Shown: positions 18,161-27,322 of the stretch, piece by piece
Numbering within the stretch: the stretch's first letter is position 1
Layout of the letters: the number at the start of each line of letters is the position of its first letter
The notes under the pieces: generated by a model
What the model saw: the letters and a program-made list of their open reading frames with translations, nothing else
What the model was told of the DNA's origin: nothing
Database searches by the model: none
Translations under genes and position numbers: made by a program
Source: Desulfocurvibacter africanus subsp. africanus DSM 2603
Lineage (GTDB): Bacteria; Desulfobacterota; Desulfovibrionia; Desulfovibrionales; Desulfovibrionaceae
Reading direction: 5' to 3'
DNA: 64,000 nt
Assembly: GCF_000422545.1 (NCBI RefSeq)
Contig: NZ_AULZ01000014.1
Location: forward strand, 62,001-126,000

Positions 18161-18523
18161 TCAGGCTCCCTTGTCAGCGGTCTCGGCGTTTTCTGAGGGC
18201 CGAGTCTCGCCTATGGAGCTGCGCAAGAGAAAATAATTCTTCAGATGACTTTTAACCTCTTCCATCCAGGCGTCGCCGGAGTGCTTACGAAAAAGATGGT
18301 CCAATCTGGCGGCTCGATCACTCCATATGCATTGGCAAGGGGCTTGGCAGCCAATCTCCGTAGAAACGACGACAACGGAGTCAATGCCCATCTCCTTTAG
18401 CCTGGACAACAAAAACTCGTTGAGCTCGCAGCCTTGGCCGACGACAACCATGCCGCTCGCCCTGCACACGGGCTCCGCGAGGAGCATGCCTGCTTTTGCC
18501 ACCGAAAGCGGTATCTTATGCAT
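18161..18523 (-). CDS. Small protein resembling the N-terminal domain of HDOD/HD-GYP proteins
   Basis: Product of about 120 aa. The segment SVAKAGMLLAEPVCRASGMVVVGQGCELNEFLLSRLKEMGI matches the pattern of the accessory domain usually fused in front of HD-GYP or HDOD domains. Here it is a separate ORF placed 1 bp before the HDOD gene, suggesting a split module. The start is uncertain: ATG at 18523 or GTG at 18547. It contains several cysteines (GCQAPCQC) of unknown meaning. Confidence 0.6.
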   Translation of the reverse strand: MHKIPLSVAKAGMLLAEPVCRASGMVVVGQGCELNEFLLSRLKEMGIDSVVVVSTEIGCQAPCQCIWSDRAARLDHLFRKHSGDAWMEEVKSHLKNYFLLRSSIGETRPSENAETADKGA

Positions 18524-18569
18524 TCCTATCCGCCGAGGCTTATGCACTGTTCAAAAAAGCTGAGCAGAT

Positions 18570-19853
18570 TCAGCTGCCCTTTCTGCTATAATACATGCCC
18601 GGCCACTGTCGAACAAGTCCTTTCAGCTCCAGTGCCAACAGTATACCGCTTAAAGTGCCGCTGGCCAAGCCTGTTGTCCTGCCCAAGACATCTATATGCG
18701 TTCTGGCATCCGCGGCGAGCACGAGCAGTACCGCGTTTTCCTCTGGGGCAAGATCGTCGATTTGTATGTGGCGTCCATTTTCTAGTTGAACATTTGCATT
18801 CAAAGATATCGGAATGCGTGCCTCCTCACGCCGGCCTCCATCTGACTGCATGATAATCGGTGCATGGTCTTTGACGTCAAGCTGTGCGTCCCCATTTACG
18901 ACGGAACTGAGTGCGGAGCGCAACTCATAATCCAGCGTGGCGATAATCTCTACAGCACTGGTCACCAACTGCGCGCCCTGGCGAATGAGCGCATGGCATC
19001 CGCCGTAAGTCGCCTGCGTAACGGGGCCAGGCAGGGCAAAGACCTCGCGGCCCTGGTCCAGCGCAAGTTTGGCGGTGATGAGGCTGCCGCTTTTCTCCGC
19101 AGCCTCGGCCACGAGCACACCCAAGGACAGACCGCTGATGATCCTGTTACGTACTGGAAAGTTTTGCGGCTCTGGAATGGTGAGCGGTGGAAACTCCGTG
19201 ACAATGAGTCCCCGAGTCCGAAGCTCCTCCCATATATCCGTGTTAGCTTCAGGGTAGATTCGGTCAAGGCCGGTGCCAAGCACGGCAACGGAGGAGCCAA
19301 TGGCGGAGAGGCCAGCCAGGTGAGCCTGGCGATCAATGCCCATGGCCAAGCCCGAGACAATGGTGATGCCTGCCCTGGACAACTCCTCGCCCATGGCGCG
19401 TGCAGCCTTGAGACCGTACTCGGAACATTGCCGCGAGCCCACCAGGGCAAGGCTCGGCGTGTTCATGAGCGCAACATCGCCCAGATAGTAAAGGTAAAGC
19501 GGCGGGTCAGGAATAGTCTTGAGCAGGCGTGGGAATTGCGGATCACTCCAGGTCACATAACGCAGCCCGCGCTCGCGGACCAGGCCGTATTCCTGCTCGG
19601 CGGCCTTGAGCCAAGCCTTTGACAGAAAAGATGCGGATACCGTGCTGCGCGTCAGTCGCAGTCCCGGCCAAGCCCCGGCACTGCGCGCCGCATCCGTAAG
19701 CGTCGGAAAGGCCTCGGCGATCCGCTTCCACGTACGAGGCCCAAGTCCGGGAGTATGGCGCAAGGCCAAGGCCGCCCGGTACTCGTCATGCAGAGCCTGC
19801 TGCGCGACAGCACTCTCCGCTCCCTGTCCATCCGCAGTCTGTCGATTGCTCAT
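18570..19853 (-). CDS. dprA: DNA-processing protein DprA
   Basis: Binds incoming single-stranded DNA and loads RecA during natural transformation. The 427-aa protein has an N-terminal SAM/HhH-like region (GLGPRTWKRIAEAFPTL), the Rossmann-like core LALVGSRQCSEYGLKAARAMGEEL followed by GITIVSGLAMGIDRQAH and GTGLDRIYPEAN, and a C-terminal winged-helix segment (DVLGRTTGLASGTLSGILLALELKGLV). Length and motifs are complete. It lies just upstream of the small/HDOD/GGDEF/xerC run. Confidence 0.9.
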   Translation of the reverse strand: MSNRQTADGQGAESAVAQQALHDEYRAALALRHTPGLGPRTWKRIAEAFPTLTDAARSAGAWPGLRLTRSTVSASFLSKAWLKAAEQEYGLVRERGLRYVTWSDPQFPRLLKTIPDPPLYLYYLGDVALMNTPSLALVGSRQCSEYGLKAARAMGEELSRAGITIVSGLAMGIDRQAHLAGLSAIGSSVAVLGTGLDRIYPEANTDIWEELRTRGLIVTEFPPLTIPEPQNFPVRNRIISGLSLGVLVAEAAEKSGSLITAKLALDQGREVFALPGPVTQATYGGCHALIRQGAQLVTSAVEIIATLDYELRSALSSVVNGDAQLDVKDHAPIIMQSDGGRREEARIPISLNANVQLENGRHIQIDDLAPEENAVLLVLAADARTHIDVLGRTTGLASGTLSGILLALELKGLVRQWPGMYYSRKGS

Positions 19854-19905
19854 GGCGGTTCAGACATATCCGGCCTCGAGCCCATGCCCTCGCATACGCC
19901 GGACA

Positions 19906-20634
19906 TCAGCCCTCGAGCTGCTTGAGTTTCGTGCGCGCCAACTCGGCCGAATTGGAATCTGGATAAGTCTTCAGCAAATTCTTGAAAACAAGGCGCGCGT
20001 TCTGCGTGTCACCGAGCTGCTCGTAGGAATAGCCGATCTTGAGCGCTGCGTCGGATGCCTTGGAATGCACCGGGAAGCGCCGCATGACGTCCTTGAAGGT
20101 TAGTATGGCCAGGGAGTAGCGTTTCTGGCTGTAATACGTTTCACCAAGCCAGTACAGGGCATTGGGCGTAAGATTTGATGTGGGAAAATCCACCAGGAAT
20201 TCATTGAGCAGTGTGCGAGCCGCCTCGGGCTTTTTATCCCATACGAGCGCCAGCGCTTTGTCATAACGCGCCTTCTGTGCCGGGGTTAAACCCTTGGTTC
20301 CGGCATCCACCATCGTCGTCCCGGAAGCAGCCACAAGTACTGCTCCAGGAGACAGAGGCTGCTCCGCAAGCGTCATTTCCATGACGACCGGGCTTTCGAT
20401 TGCGGTGGTCAACGCAGGAAGGTCGAGGCTTTGCACCATATCCCCTTCGGTGAACCTCGGCCGGTCCTGGCTCGCTTCCGATGAAGGGTTCGCTGAGGCC
20501 AGAGAAGCCCTGAAAGCATTCACCGTGGCCGTCACACGTCCGTCTGGAGGCGGCACAGTGGCCGTCACTGTAGGCACGACGCATATCGTGAAGATCGTCA
20601 GCAAAATTAATAGGCAGATGGAGTATCGTCTCAT
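19906..20634 (-). CDS. CpoB/YbgF-like periplasmic TPR protein
   Basis: Coordinates cell-wall synthesis with the Tol-Pal system in related bacteria. The product of about 242 aa starts at 20634 (MRRYSICLLILLTIFTICVV, signal peptide) and ends in a TPR region, residues about 125-240, with ALYWLGETYYSQKRYSLAILTFKDVMRRFP and ALKIGYSYEQLGDTQNARLVFKNLLKTYPDS, the hallmark of the YbgF C-terminal domain. The N-terminal linker is low complexity rather than coiled coil. No tol-pal genes are adjacent, so the role is assigned by similarity only. Confidence 0.7.
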   Translation of the reverse strand: MRRYSICLLILLTIFTICVVPTVTATVPPPDGRVTATVNAFRASLASANPSSEASQDRPRFTEGDMVQSLDLPALTTAIESPVVMEMTLAEQPLSPGAVLVAASGTTMVDAGTKGLTPAQKARYDKALALVWDKKPEAARTLLNEFLVDFPTSNLTPNALYWLGETYYSQKRYSLAILTFKDVMRRFPVHSKASDAALKIGYSYEQLGDTQNARLVFKNLLKTYPDSNSAELARTKLKQLEG

Positions 20635-20927
20635 GTTCTCCTCGCTGGCGCCTGTCCACGGCCTCGGCAAGCAGCCTGGTCAGTCCGGACAATTCAAAAA
20701 CTGGATGCTTGCTGAGCTTATTACAAGCATCATGCCAGCCAGGCCATTTTCGATCAGTAAGGCCGCTCAGCTTGCGAGCATGCTCGCGTTATGCTGGCAT
20801 TGCGTTCTGCCTTGCATGCCAGCAAGAATTAAGGCAAAACGGCGAGGTTTCCAGCCCCGGTCCACTCTGGCGCATTGCCGCTTGCGTGCCTGGTTCCGAG
20901 GCCAATCCCATGTTGGAGGAGAAACAC

Positions 20928-21869
20928 ATGCCCCTTTCCGCCGACCTGACAACGTTAGCCTTGTGGGCCGCACTCGCAGCACTGGCTCTGCTGGCTTGGC
21001 TGTCGGCCCTTGGGTCACCCGTGTTGAGCGCCTCGGCCGAGATCCTGGCTGACGTGCGCAGCAAGGTCTTTTATCACAAGTTCGCCCAGCAAATGAGCAA
21101 AGCCGGTTTGATCTGGCTCCTGGTGGCCTTGCTCCTGACGGGCTTGGTAATGGCACTGCGAAAAGCCGAGACCAGCATGTTGCTCTCGTTCCTCAACGAG
21201 CAGCCGATGCTCTTACTGCCGCTGGTCATAGCCCTGGCCCTGCTGATCTCGTTTGCGTTGCTGCACGCCACGACTTGGCGCGGGTTGAAGGAATCCCGCG
21301 GCCTGCACAAGCTGCTGGGATTGCTGGCCGCCTTGGCCAGCCTGGCCTCGATCTGGTTTGCCCTTTCCCTGTGCAGGCTACTGGCTATCCAGAACCGGGC
21401 TGATCCAGCTATCGTGATCCAGGATCACTTCCTTATTCCAGCTACAGCGCCCTTCTGGCTCCTGTTGGGCTTGGTCGTGATGCTGGCCCTGGCCTGTGCC
21501 GGCGGCCTTGGACTTGCCTACACCGTCATGCGCCGCAACAAGGATGATTGGGGCAGGGATTACTACGGCTTCGCCCTTCGTCTTGGCGCCGGCTGGACAC
21601 TGCTCAGCCTGGGATTGCAGGCCGGCTTCCTGGGGTGGCTGGCCAGTGTGCACTTGCTGGCCGGACTTGCCCTGGCGGCCGATCCGATCCTGCGCGCAGG
21701 CGTCATCATTACGGCTTCGGCCCTGCTCGTGGCCATGCTGGCCTATCTATTCGTGTGGCGGAGCGACACCCCGCTGCGCCATAAGCCGGTCATCGGCCTG
21801 GCCGTTCTGTTCCTGCTGCTTATGCTCGCGGGACTCTGCTTGGCTGGCTTTCAGTTCCTGGGGCAATAG
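20928..21869 (+). CDS. Multipass membrane protein of unknown function
   Basis: Not recognised. The frame is open from 20709 but GGAGGAGAAACAC precedes the ATG at 20928 (MPLSADLTT), giving 313 aa. By eye there are about eight hydrophobic segments (residues about 8-28, 55-75, 93-112, 128-150, 170-195, 220-245, 255-275, 285-310). Short charged loops separate them, with KVFYHKFAQQMSK and RRNKDDWGRDYYG the most polar. Followed by a strong bidirectional terminator that separates it from cheA. Confidence 0.7.
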   Translation: MPLSADLTTLALWAALAALALLAWLSALGSPVLSASAEILADVRSKVFYHKFAQQMSKAGLIWLLVALLLTGLVMALRKAETSMLLSFLNEQPMLLLPLVIALALLISFALLHATTWRGLKESRGLHKLLGLLAALASLASIWFALSLCRLLAIQNRADPAIVIQDHFLIPATAPFWLLLGLVVMLALACAGGLGLAYTVMRRNKDDWGRDYYGFALRLGAGWTLLSLGLQAGFLGWLASVHLLAGLALAADPILRAGVIITASALLVAMLAYLFVWRSDTPLRHKPVIGLAVLFLLLMLAGLCLAGFQFLGQ

Positions 21870-21886
21870 CGTCAATTATCCGCAAT

Positions 21887-21926
21887 AAAAAAAGGCCGGC
21901 CAGGACACACTCCTGGCCGGCCTTTT
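21887..21926. terminator. Bidirectional terminator between the membrane protein gene and cheA
   Basis: Twelve-base-pair stem GGCCGGCCAGGA/TCCTGGCCGGCC with loop CACAC, flanked by A residues on the left and T residues on the right, so it can terminate both the plus-strand gene and the minus-strand chemotaxis operon. Confidence 0.92.
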
Positions 21927-21939
21927 CCATTATGTACGC

Positions 21940-24681
21940 CTAAATGGAGCGTGCCGTGGTAGATGTCGCAAGGGAGTAGATTTCATGGGGGTCAAGGATG
22001 AGCACCACGCTGCCATCGCCCATGATTGTCGCACCGGACACGCCCTTGAGGTCGAAGTCGCTCAGGTAACTTCCAAGAGGTTTGATGACAATTTCCTGGC
22101 GTTCGAGCAGCTTGTCAACGACGATTCCCAGCCTGCGATCCTGGTCCTGTATGACCACAATGGGCAGAATTTCCCTTTGTTCCTCGCCGATCGACAAGCC
22201 AAGGATCTCGCGCAAATCAACCACGCCCAACACATCGCCGCGCAGGGTCACGGCCTTGCGGGTGTTCACTTCCGTCAATCTGCTCGCCTCGATCTTGGTC
22301 GTTTCCGAAACAGCATCCAGGGGAATGGCGAACACCTCGTTATCAATGGTGACCATGAGCGCGTCGATGATCGCCAGGGTCAGCGGAAGCAGCAGAATGA
22401 ACTTGGCGCCCTTGCCCACTTCGGAAGTGATGCTCACGCTGCCCTTGAGGTTCTTGATGTTGTTACGCACCACATCCATGCCCACGCCGCGACCAGAAAT
22501 ATCCGTGATCTTTTCGGCAGTGGAAAAGCCCGGGGCGAAGATGAGCTCGATAGCCTCCCGGTCGTCCATTGCCGCAGCCTCTTCCTCCGAGATCAACCCT
22601 TTCTTCACCGCAGCGCGGCGCATCTTGACGGGATCGATGCCTCGGCCGTCATCCGCGATCTCGATGGCCACGGAGTTGCCTTTATGGTAAGCCCGCAACC
22701 ATACCCGACCCATCGGCGGTTTGCCCGCCGCCGTTCGTTCTTCGGCCGTCTCGATGCCGTGATCAACGGAGTTGCGAATGAGATGCACGAGAGGGTCGCC
22801 GATGACCTCGACCAAACTCTTGTCCAACTCCGTTTCCTCTCCCTCGGTGAGCAACTCCACGTCCTTGCCGCTTTTGCGCGACAAATCTCGAATAAGACGG
22901 GGAAAGCGCGAAAAGACAGAGGACACCGGAACCATGCGCACCTTCATGATGGTGTCCTGCAGGTCGTCTGAGATGCGCGCCATGGCGTCGGTCGTTTCGG
23001 ACAAGGATTGGGCGACTTTCTGCACGTCCTCCTGGCCGGACTCCAAGGCCCTCGCCAGCATGGAAAAGCGATTGCGGTTAATAATCAGCTCGCCGATGAC
23101 GTTCATGAGATGGTCCAGTTTCTCATGATCCACGCGGATGGTGGTTGTGGCCTTGGCCGCTGCCTTTTGCGACGCTTGAGCCTGACCAGCCTGCGCCGAC
23201 TTCGCGGCTGATGGCGCGGCGGTAATGCCGGTGGTGGGCTCGCCATCCTCCAGCTCCATTATCTCATCGATCTCCGCAGGCGCGGCCTCTTCCTGTCGGG
23301 TCCTGTCCAAAGAGGCGGCTAAAGCTGGTTTTGGAGCAGCCACAGATGACTTGGCAGACGGCTCCGCGTCGCCGGATTTGGAGCCGTACGTCGAGCGCAG
23401 GACGGAGAGCCGCTTGTGCACTCCGTCGGCGATGATAGAGCATTCCTGCTTGAGAATGTCGAGCATGAGCTCGAAATCGAGGCCGCTCTTGCGCGCCTGG
23501 TCCACAAGGCCGGCCGTGCGCTCGGCCATGACCTTGAGGTCGCCGAAGCGCATGTAGCCGCAAGAATTCTGGATCGTCATCAGGCTGCGGTAAAGGCCAT
23601 CGACAAAATCCTTCTGCGAGCTGTCCTGGGACAAGGTGCGCAGCGCGATGCCGATATTTTCGAGCTGTTGAACCACTGTCTGGTCAAAAGCCTGCACGTC
23701 CTCGGGATCATACTCGCCCTCGGCCATGCTGGAGGATGCGCTATCCCCAGCCGATGCGGAGTCGGCGGGAATGTCGCCCTCCAGGGCTCGCTTGACTCGC
23801 GCCAGGGTAAGTCTGGTGTCCACGGGCTGAATTCTGGCCGTTTTTGAGTCCACCTGCGAAAGGATCTCGGCCATGGCATCCGACACGGCCAGCAAAAGGT
23901 CGATCAGGCCTCGACTTGGCGCCAATTCGCCCTTGCGCACGCGGCCCAGAAGCGTCTCGGCTTCGTGAGTCAGGGCATTGAGTTCCTTGAAACCGATTAT
24001 GCCCGAGTTGCCCTTGATGTTATGGAAGTAGCGGAACAAATCGTTGATGAGTTCCTTATTGCCTTGCGGATTCTTCTCCAACTGCAACAAGGCATTGCCT
24101 AAGCCATCCAGGATCTCCTCAGCCTCTTCCAGAAAATCCTGCAGGTGTCCTTCGCCGATAACGGTCAAGGTGTAGGGTTCGGCGTCGAACGGTGGCAAAT
24201 TCTCCACATGGAGCGGTTGGGCTTTTTCTTTGCGCTTGCCCGGCTTCGGAGGCACTGTTGAAACAGATGAAGGTTTGACCGAGCCACCGCCGTTCATGAG
24301 CGACTCGATATGCGCGATTATGTCACGCGTTTCAATGTCGCCCTCATCATTGGCGGTTTCCAGATTGTTGATCATGTTGGTCAGGGCATCAGTGGCAGAG
24401 AGTATGAGGTCCATAATCTCGGAAGTCGCGACCATCTTCCCGTTGCGCAATTCATCCAGGATACTCTCGGCCTTGTGGGCCAGACCATTGATCTTGTTCA
24501 GCCCAAGAAATCCCGAGGCACCCTTCAGGGAATGCATGGGTCGGAATATATCGTTGAGCAGATCCGAGTTTCCAGGCGACTTTTCCAGCTCCAGAAGCGC
24601 GGGCTCAATGGTTTCCAGGTGCTCCCTGGCCTCGACAATGAAATCCGAAAAGATTTCAGGATCCAAGAAATCCTGGCTCAT
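21940..24681 (-). CDS. cheA: Chemotaxis histidine kinase CheA with multiple Hpt domains
   Basis: Central kinase of the che operon (913 aa). Hpt1 carries His50 in RPMHSLKGASGFLG, Hpt2 carries His220 in FRYFHNIKGNSGIIGF. A third Hpt-like segment near residues 335-430 reads YRSLMTIQNSCGYMRF, where Met368 replaces the phosphorylated His. An Ala/Gln-rich linker follows, then the dimerisation domain (HEKLDHLMNVIGELIINRNRF), HATPase (NSVDHGIETAEERTAAGKP, DDGRGID, GRGVGMDVV) and a C-terminal CheW domain. Last gene of the operon, ending at a bidirectional terminator. Confidence 0.93.
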   Translation of the reverse strand: MSQDFLDPEIFSDFIVEAREHLETIEPALLELEKSPGNSDLLNDIFRPMHSLKGASGFLGLNKINGLAHKAESILDELRNGKMVATSEIMDLILSATDALTNMINNLETANDEGDIETRDIIAHIESLMNGGGSVKPSSVSTVPPKPGKRKEKAQPLHVENLPPFDAEPYTLTVIGEGHLQDFLEEAEEILDGLGNALLQLEKNPQGNKELINDLFRYFHNIKGNSGIIGFKELNALTHEAETLLGRVRKGELAPSRGLIDLLLAVSDAMAEILSQVDSKTARIQPVDTRLTLARVKRALEGDIPADSASAGDSASSSMAEGEYDPEDVQAFDQTVVQQLENIGIALRTLSQDSSQKDFVDGLYRSLMTIQNSCGYMRFGDLKVMAERTAGLVDQARKSGLDFELMLDILKQECSIIADGVHKRLSVLRSTYGSKSGDAEPSAKSSVAAPKPALAASLDRTRQEEAAPAEIDEIMELEDGEPTTGITAAPSAAKSAQAGQAQASQKAAAKATTTIRVDHEKLDHLMNVIGELIINRNRFSMLARALESGQEDVQKVAQSLSETTDAMARISDDLQDTIMKVRMVPVSSVFSRFPRLIRDLSRKSGKDVELLTEGEETELDKSLVEVIGDPLVHLIRNSVDHGIETAEERTAAGKPPMGRVWLRAYHKGNSVAIEIADDGRGIDPVKMRRAAVKKGLISEEEAAAMDDREAIELIFAPGFSTAEKITDISGRGVGMDVVRNNIKNLKGSVSITSEVGKGAKFILLLPLTLAIIDALMVTIDNEVFAIPLDAVSETTKIEASRLTEVNTRKAVTLRGDVLGVVDLREILGLSIGEEQREILPIVVIQDQDRRLGIVVDKLLERQEIVIKPLGSYLSDFDLKGVSGATIMGDGSVVLILDPHEIYSLATSTTARSI

Positions 24682-24752
24682 AGCATGTCCTCTGCGTCAT
24701 GCGCTGTCACACTGCCTGCCGTTTCCAAAAAAACCAACCGGCACGGCATCGG

Positions 24753-25124
24753 CTATTCAGTGCCGAGCAGCATCCTGATGTTTATGACCATCTTTTCCGG
24801 CTGTGCCGGCTTTACCAGATAAAGATTAGCGCCAAGATTCATGCCCTGTTGGATGTCCTTCTCCTGACCTTCGGTGGAAAGGACGACGATAGGCGTATCC
24901 TTGTACGCCTCTTGCTCGCGCACGATCTTGATGAAAGTGAATCCATCCATGCGAGGCATGTTGACGTCCGAGATTATCAGGTCAATGGAGTTGGAGTAGA
25001 GCTTCTCGAGTCCGTCAAGGCCGTCCTCGGCCGTAGTCACCTTGAAGCCTTCCTTCTTCATGATGAAGGCCACGAGGTTGCGGACGGTTTTTGAATCGTC
25101 CACGATAAGGATATGCTTGGACAT
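24753..25124 (-). CDS. cheY: Chemotaxis response regulator CheY
   Basis: Single receiver domain (123 aa) with acidic pair VDDSKTVRN at the N terminus, phospho-acceptor Asp in LIISDVNMPRMDGF (about residue 54), the conserved Thr/Ser position in IVVLSTEGQEKD and Lys in LVKPAQPE. No output domain, so it probably acts on the motor or as a phosphate sink. Lies between cheW and cheA. Confidence 0.9.
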   Translation of the reverse strand: MSKHILIVDDSKTVRNLVAFIMKKEGFKVTTAEDGLDGLEKLYSNSIDLIISDVNMPRMDGFTFIKIVREQEAYKDTPIVVLSTEGQEKDIQQGMNLGANLYLVKPAQPEKMVINIRMLLGTE

Positions 25125-25133
25125 GGCTTTCTC

Positions 25134-26090
25134 CTACCTCGCTATGACCCTATCAACAAGCTGGTCGATGGAGAGTATGTTGATGAGCTTATCGTCCTTT
25201 TTCATCAAGCCCGCGACAAAAGCGGAACTGATGCCCACCTGGGACTCGACATTCCATTCGATATCCCGCGCCGGGGGACGGTACATGGTCGAAATGGCCG
25301 TGACTATCAGGCCGACCTGCAGTCCCTTGTGCCGGCAGACTACGATGAAGCGGTCGATTTTACCGTTTCCTTCCTGGCCACTCCTCTGTCCCATCAGAGC
25401 CCGCAAGTTCAAAAGCGGTGTGACCTTTCCGCGCAGGTTGATGACGCCGGACACAAAGACCTGCGCCGACGGAATCTTAGTGGGCTCGATGTAGCGAATG
25501 ACTTCCTGAATGCACTGGATGGGCAGGGCCATCTCCCGTGCGTCGAGCAGGAAGCTTACAAGTTGCAGCCCTTCCTTGAACCTCAGATCCTCCGCCTTTT
25601 CCTCTTCCCTGGCTGGGGCCGCGGCATGCACGGATTTGACAGGCGCAGCCTTTTCCTGGTTCAGCGGCTTATCCGGAGCAGTCGCGGCAGGGCTTCCCTG
25701 GCCCTTTGCCTTGCCCGCCAATTGACTATCCACCACCGTGTTGGCGACAGCCGATGCCGCAGGGACCTGGGCCTCCGGGGCTATGGAAGGCGGGGCTTTC
25801 TCCGCGGGCGCGGAAACAACCATGGGCGTTACAGGGGCAGAAACGACAGGAGCTGACGGACCAGTCTGGGCAAGTCGTTCCTGGGTTTTGGCTGGTGCGG
25901 CTTGTGCCGCTCCTTGCACGATGTCGATCTCCCTGGGATCGACCCTGGGCACCTTGGCCAGGAACTGCTCGCCGTCCATGCCGAGGTATTTGTCGATGAA
26001 GGCCTGTTCCGCATCGCTAAACGGACAGTCCTTCTGAACTTCTTCTGGGATGAAGACGCTTTCCGTTATGTACTCTTCAGGAGTTTTCAT
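25134..26090 (-). CDS. cheW: Chemotaxis coupling protein CheW with long N-terminal extension
   Basis: Couples receptors to CheA. The C-terminal 150 residues form a CheW domain (LQLVSFLLDAREMALPIQCIQEVIRYIEPTKIP, VINLRGKVTPLLNLRALM). It is preceded by about 160 residues: an acidic N terminus with MDGEQFLAKVPRVDPREIDIVQG and a long Ala/Pro-rich linker, making the protein about twice the usual CheW size. The ATG at 26090 is preferred (MKTPEEYITESVF); it overlaps the end of the ParA gene by 14 bp, implying coupling. Confidence 0.85.
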   Translation of the reverse strand: MKTPEEYITESVFIPEEVQKDCPFSDAEQAFIDKYLGMDGEQFLAKVPRVDPREIDIVQGAAQAAPAKTQERLAQTGPSAPVVSAPVTPMVVSAPAEKAPPSIAPEAQVPAASAVANTVVDSQLAGKAKGQGSPAATAPDKPLNQEKAAPVKSVHAAAPAREEEKAEDLRFKEGLQLVSFLLDAREMALPIQCIQEVIRYIEPTKIPSAQVFVSGVINLRGKVTPLLNLRALMGQRSGQEGNGKIDRFIVVCRHKGLQVGLIVTAISTMYRPPARDIEWNVESQVGISSAFVAGLMKKDDKLINILSIDQLVDRVIAR

Positions 26091-26895
26091 GAGCGATAAT
26101 CTCTTTGGCGAGTTGGAGGTACTGCTTGGCGCCACTACACTTGGGATCAATGTCGAAGATCACCTGTCCCTGGGCGCTGGCTTCCCGAAATTTAGTATCC
26201 ATGCTGATGACCGATTTGAAGAGGCGGTCAGGCATCTTCTTTGTGAGGATGTCGAGCACCCTGCGACAGGCGCTGGCGCGCTGATCGTACATGGTGGCCA
26301 AAGCGCGAAAACGGATTGGCCGCCCCAAAGCCTTGCTCAAAGTACGGATGGTGTCGAAAATGAGCCGCACGCCATGCAGGGCCAAAAAATCGGTCTGGAT
26401 TGGAATAATGAGCAGATCTCCGGCCACCAGTGCGTTGACCAGGATGATGCCCACATGAGGCGGGCAATCCAGGAGGACATAATCATATTCGGAGCTCACG
26501 GCCTCCAGGGCCTTGCGCAGGATGAGCCCCTTGCCAGGCTTATCCTTGAGATCCACCTCCAGTTCGGAAAGCCGGATGTGGCTGGGCACGAAGTCGAAGC
26601 CGCTGCCCTTGTCCGGATAGATGATCCTGTCCCAGATATCAGGCTCCGGGCCTTTAGACAGGAACAGATCAAGCACTGTGTACTTGAGCTTCTCCGGAAA
26701 GAAGGCCATGTGGATGGAGGCGTTGGCATGCGGGTCTAAATCCACGACCAAGACCTTCTTCTTGAGTCTGACCAAGGCCGCGCCCAAGGACAGGGCCGTG
26801 GTGGTCTTGCCCACTCCGCCCTTCTGGTTGGCGATCGGCAGTATTGTTGCGCCCACGGTCTTCCCTCTGTTGCGGTTAGTGACGCCTACGGACAT
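26077..26895 (-). CDS. ParA-family ATPase of the chemotaxis operon
   Basis: Deviant Walker ATPase of 272 aa: NQKGGVGKTTTALSLG (Walker A with the ParA signature Lys), VLVVDLDPHANAS (Walker A') and YVLLDCPPHVG (Walker B). Being inside a che operon it is probably of the ParC type, which partitions cytoplasmic or polar chemotaxis arrays, rather than a chromosome-segregation ParA; no parB is nearby. This functional reading rests on context. Confidence 0.82.
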   Translation of the reverse strand: MSVGVTNRNRGKTVGATILPIANQKGGVGKTTTALSLGAALVRLKKKVLVVDLDPHANASIHMAFFPEKLKYTVLDLFLSKGPEPDIWDRIIYPDKGSGFDFVPSHIRLSELEVDLKDKPGKGLILRKALEAVSSEYDYVLLDCPPHVGIILVNALVAGDLLIIPIQTDFLALHGVRLIFDTIRTLSKALGRPIRFRALATMYDQRASACRRVLDILTKKMPDRLFKSVISMDTKFREASAQGQVIFDIDPKCSGAKQYLQLAKEIIAHENS

Positions 26896-26917
26896 AAGCC
26901 CGCCCGACTCCCGCGCT

Positions 26918-27316
26918 TTATTTTCTTAGTTCGCTTTGAATCTTGAGATGCAACGCCTTCCAATCATCCTGATCGATATCCACGAACTTGATGCCCAACA
27001 TCGAACCGCGCAGGCCTGCTTCCACACGAACAACCTCGCCGATGGCCTGCATGCTCTGATCGGTGGCGCTCTCGAAGACCTTTAGGAAACCTGGATGAAA
27101 CTTGTTCAAGCTCGGTATGAAGATACGCACCTGAACCTTGTCCCCTGCCTCAAAGGTGCCTCGGCACTCCACACGTAATCCGCCAACGCTTATATCCACG
27201 CTCTCCACGAACTGCGCCGGATGCGCATTCAGGGGGAAGGCAAGCTTCCTGATCTCGACCCGAAAGCTTTTGGGCAGCCGCGTGTATTCTCTTTTCTCTT
27301 CAACCACGGATTTCAT
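26918..27316 (-). CDS. PilZ-domain protein
   Basis: Probable cyclic-di-GMP receptor of 132 aa. The N terminus reads EKREYTRLPKSFRVEIR (RxxxR-type motif), followed by ESVDISVGGLRVECRGTFEAGDKVQVRIFIPS, which matches the (D/N)xSxxG motif of PilZ domains. Placed 7 bp upstream of parA direction-wise and immediately after cheR, it would link second-messenger level to the chemotaxis cluster. Confidence 0.8.
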   Translation of the reverse strand: MKSVVEEKREYTRLPKSFRVEIRKLAFPLNAHPAQFVESVDISVGGLRVECRGTFEAGDKVQVRIFIPSLNKFHPGFLKVFESATDQSMQAIGEVVRVEAGLRGSMLGIKFVDIDQDDWKALHLKIQSELRK

Positions 27317-27322
27317 GCCCGG

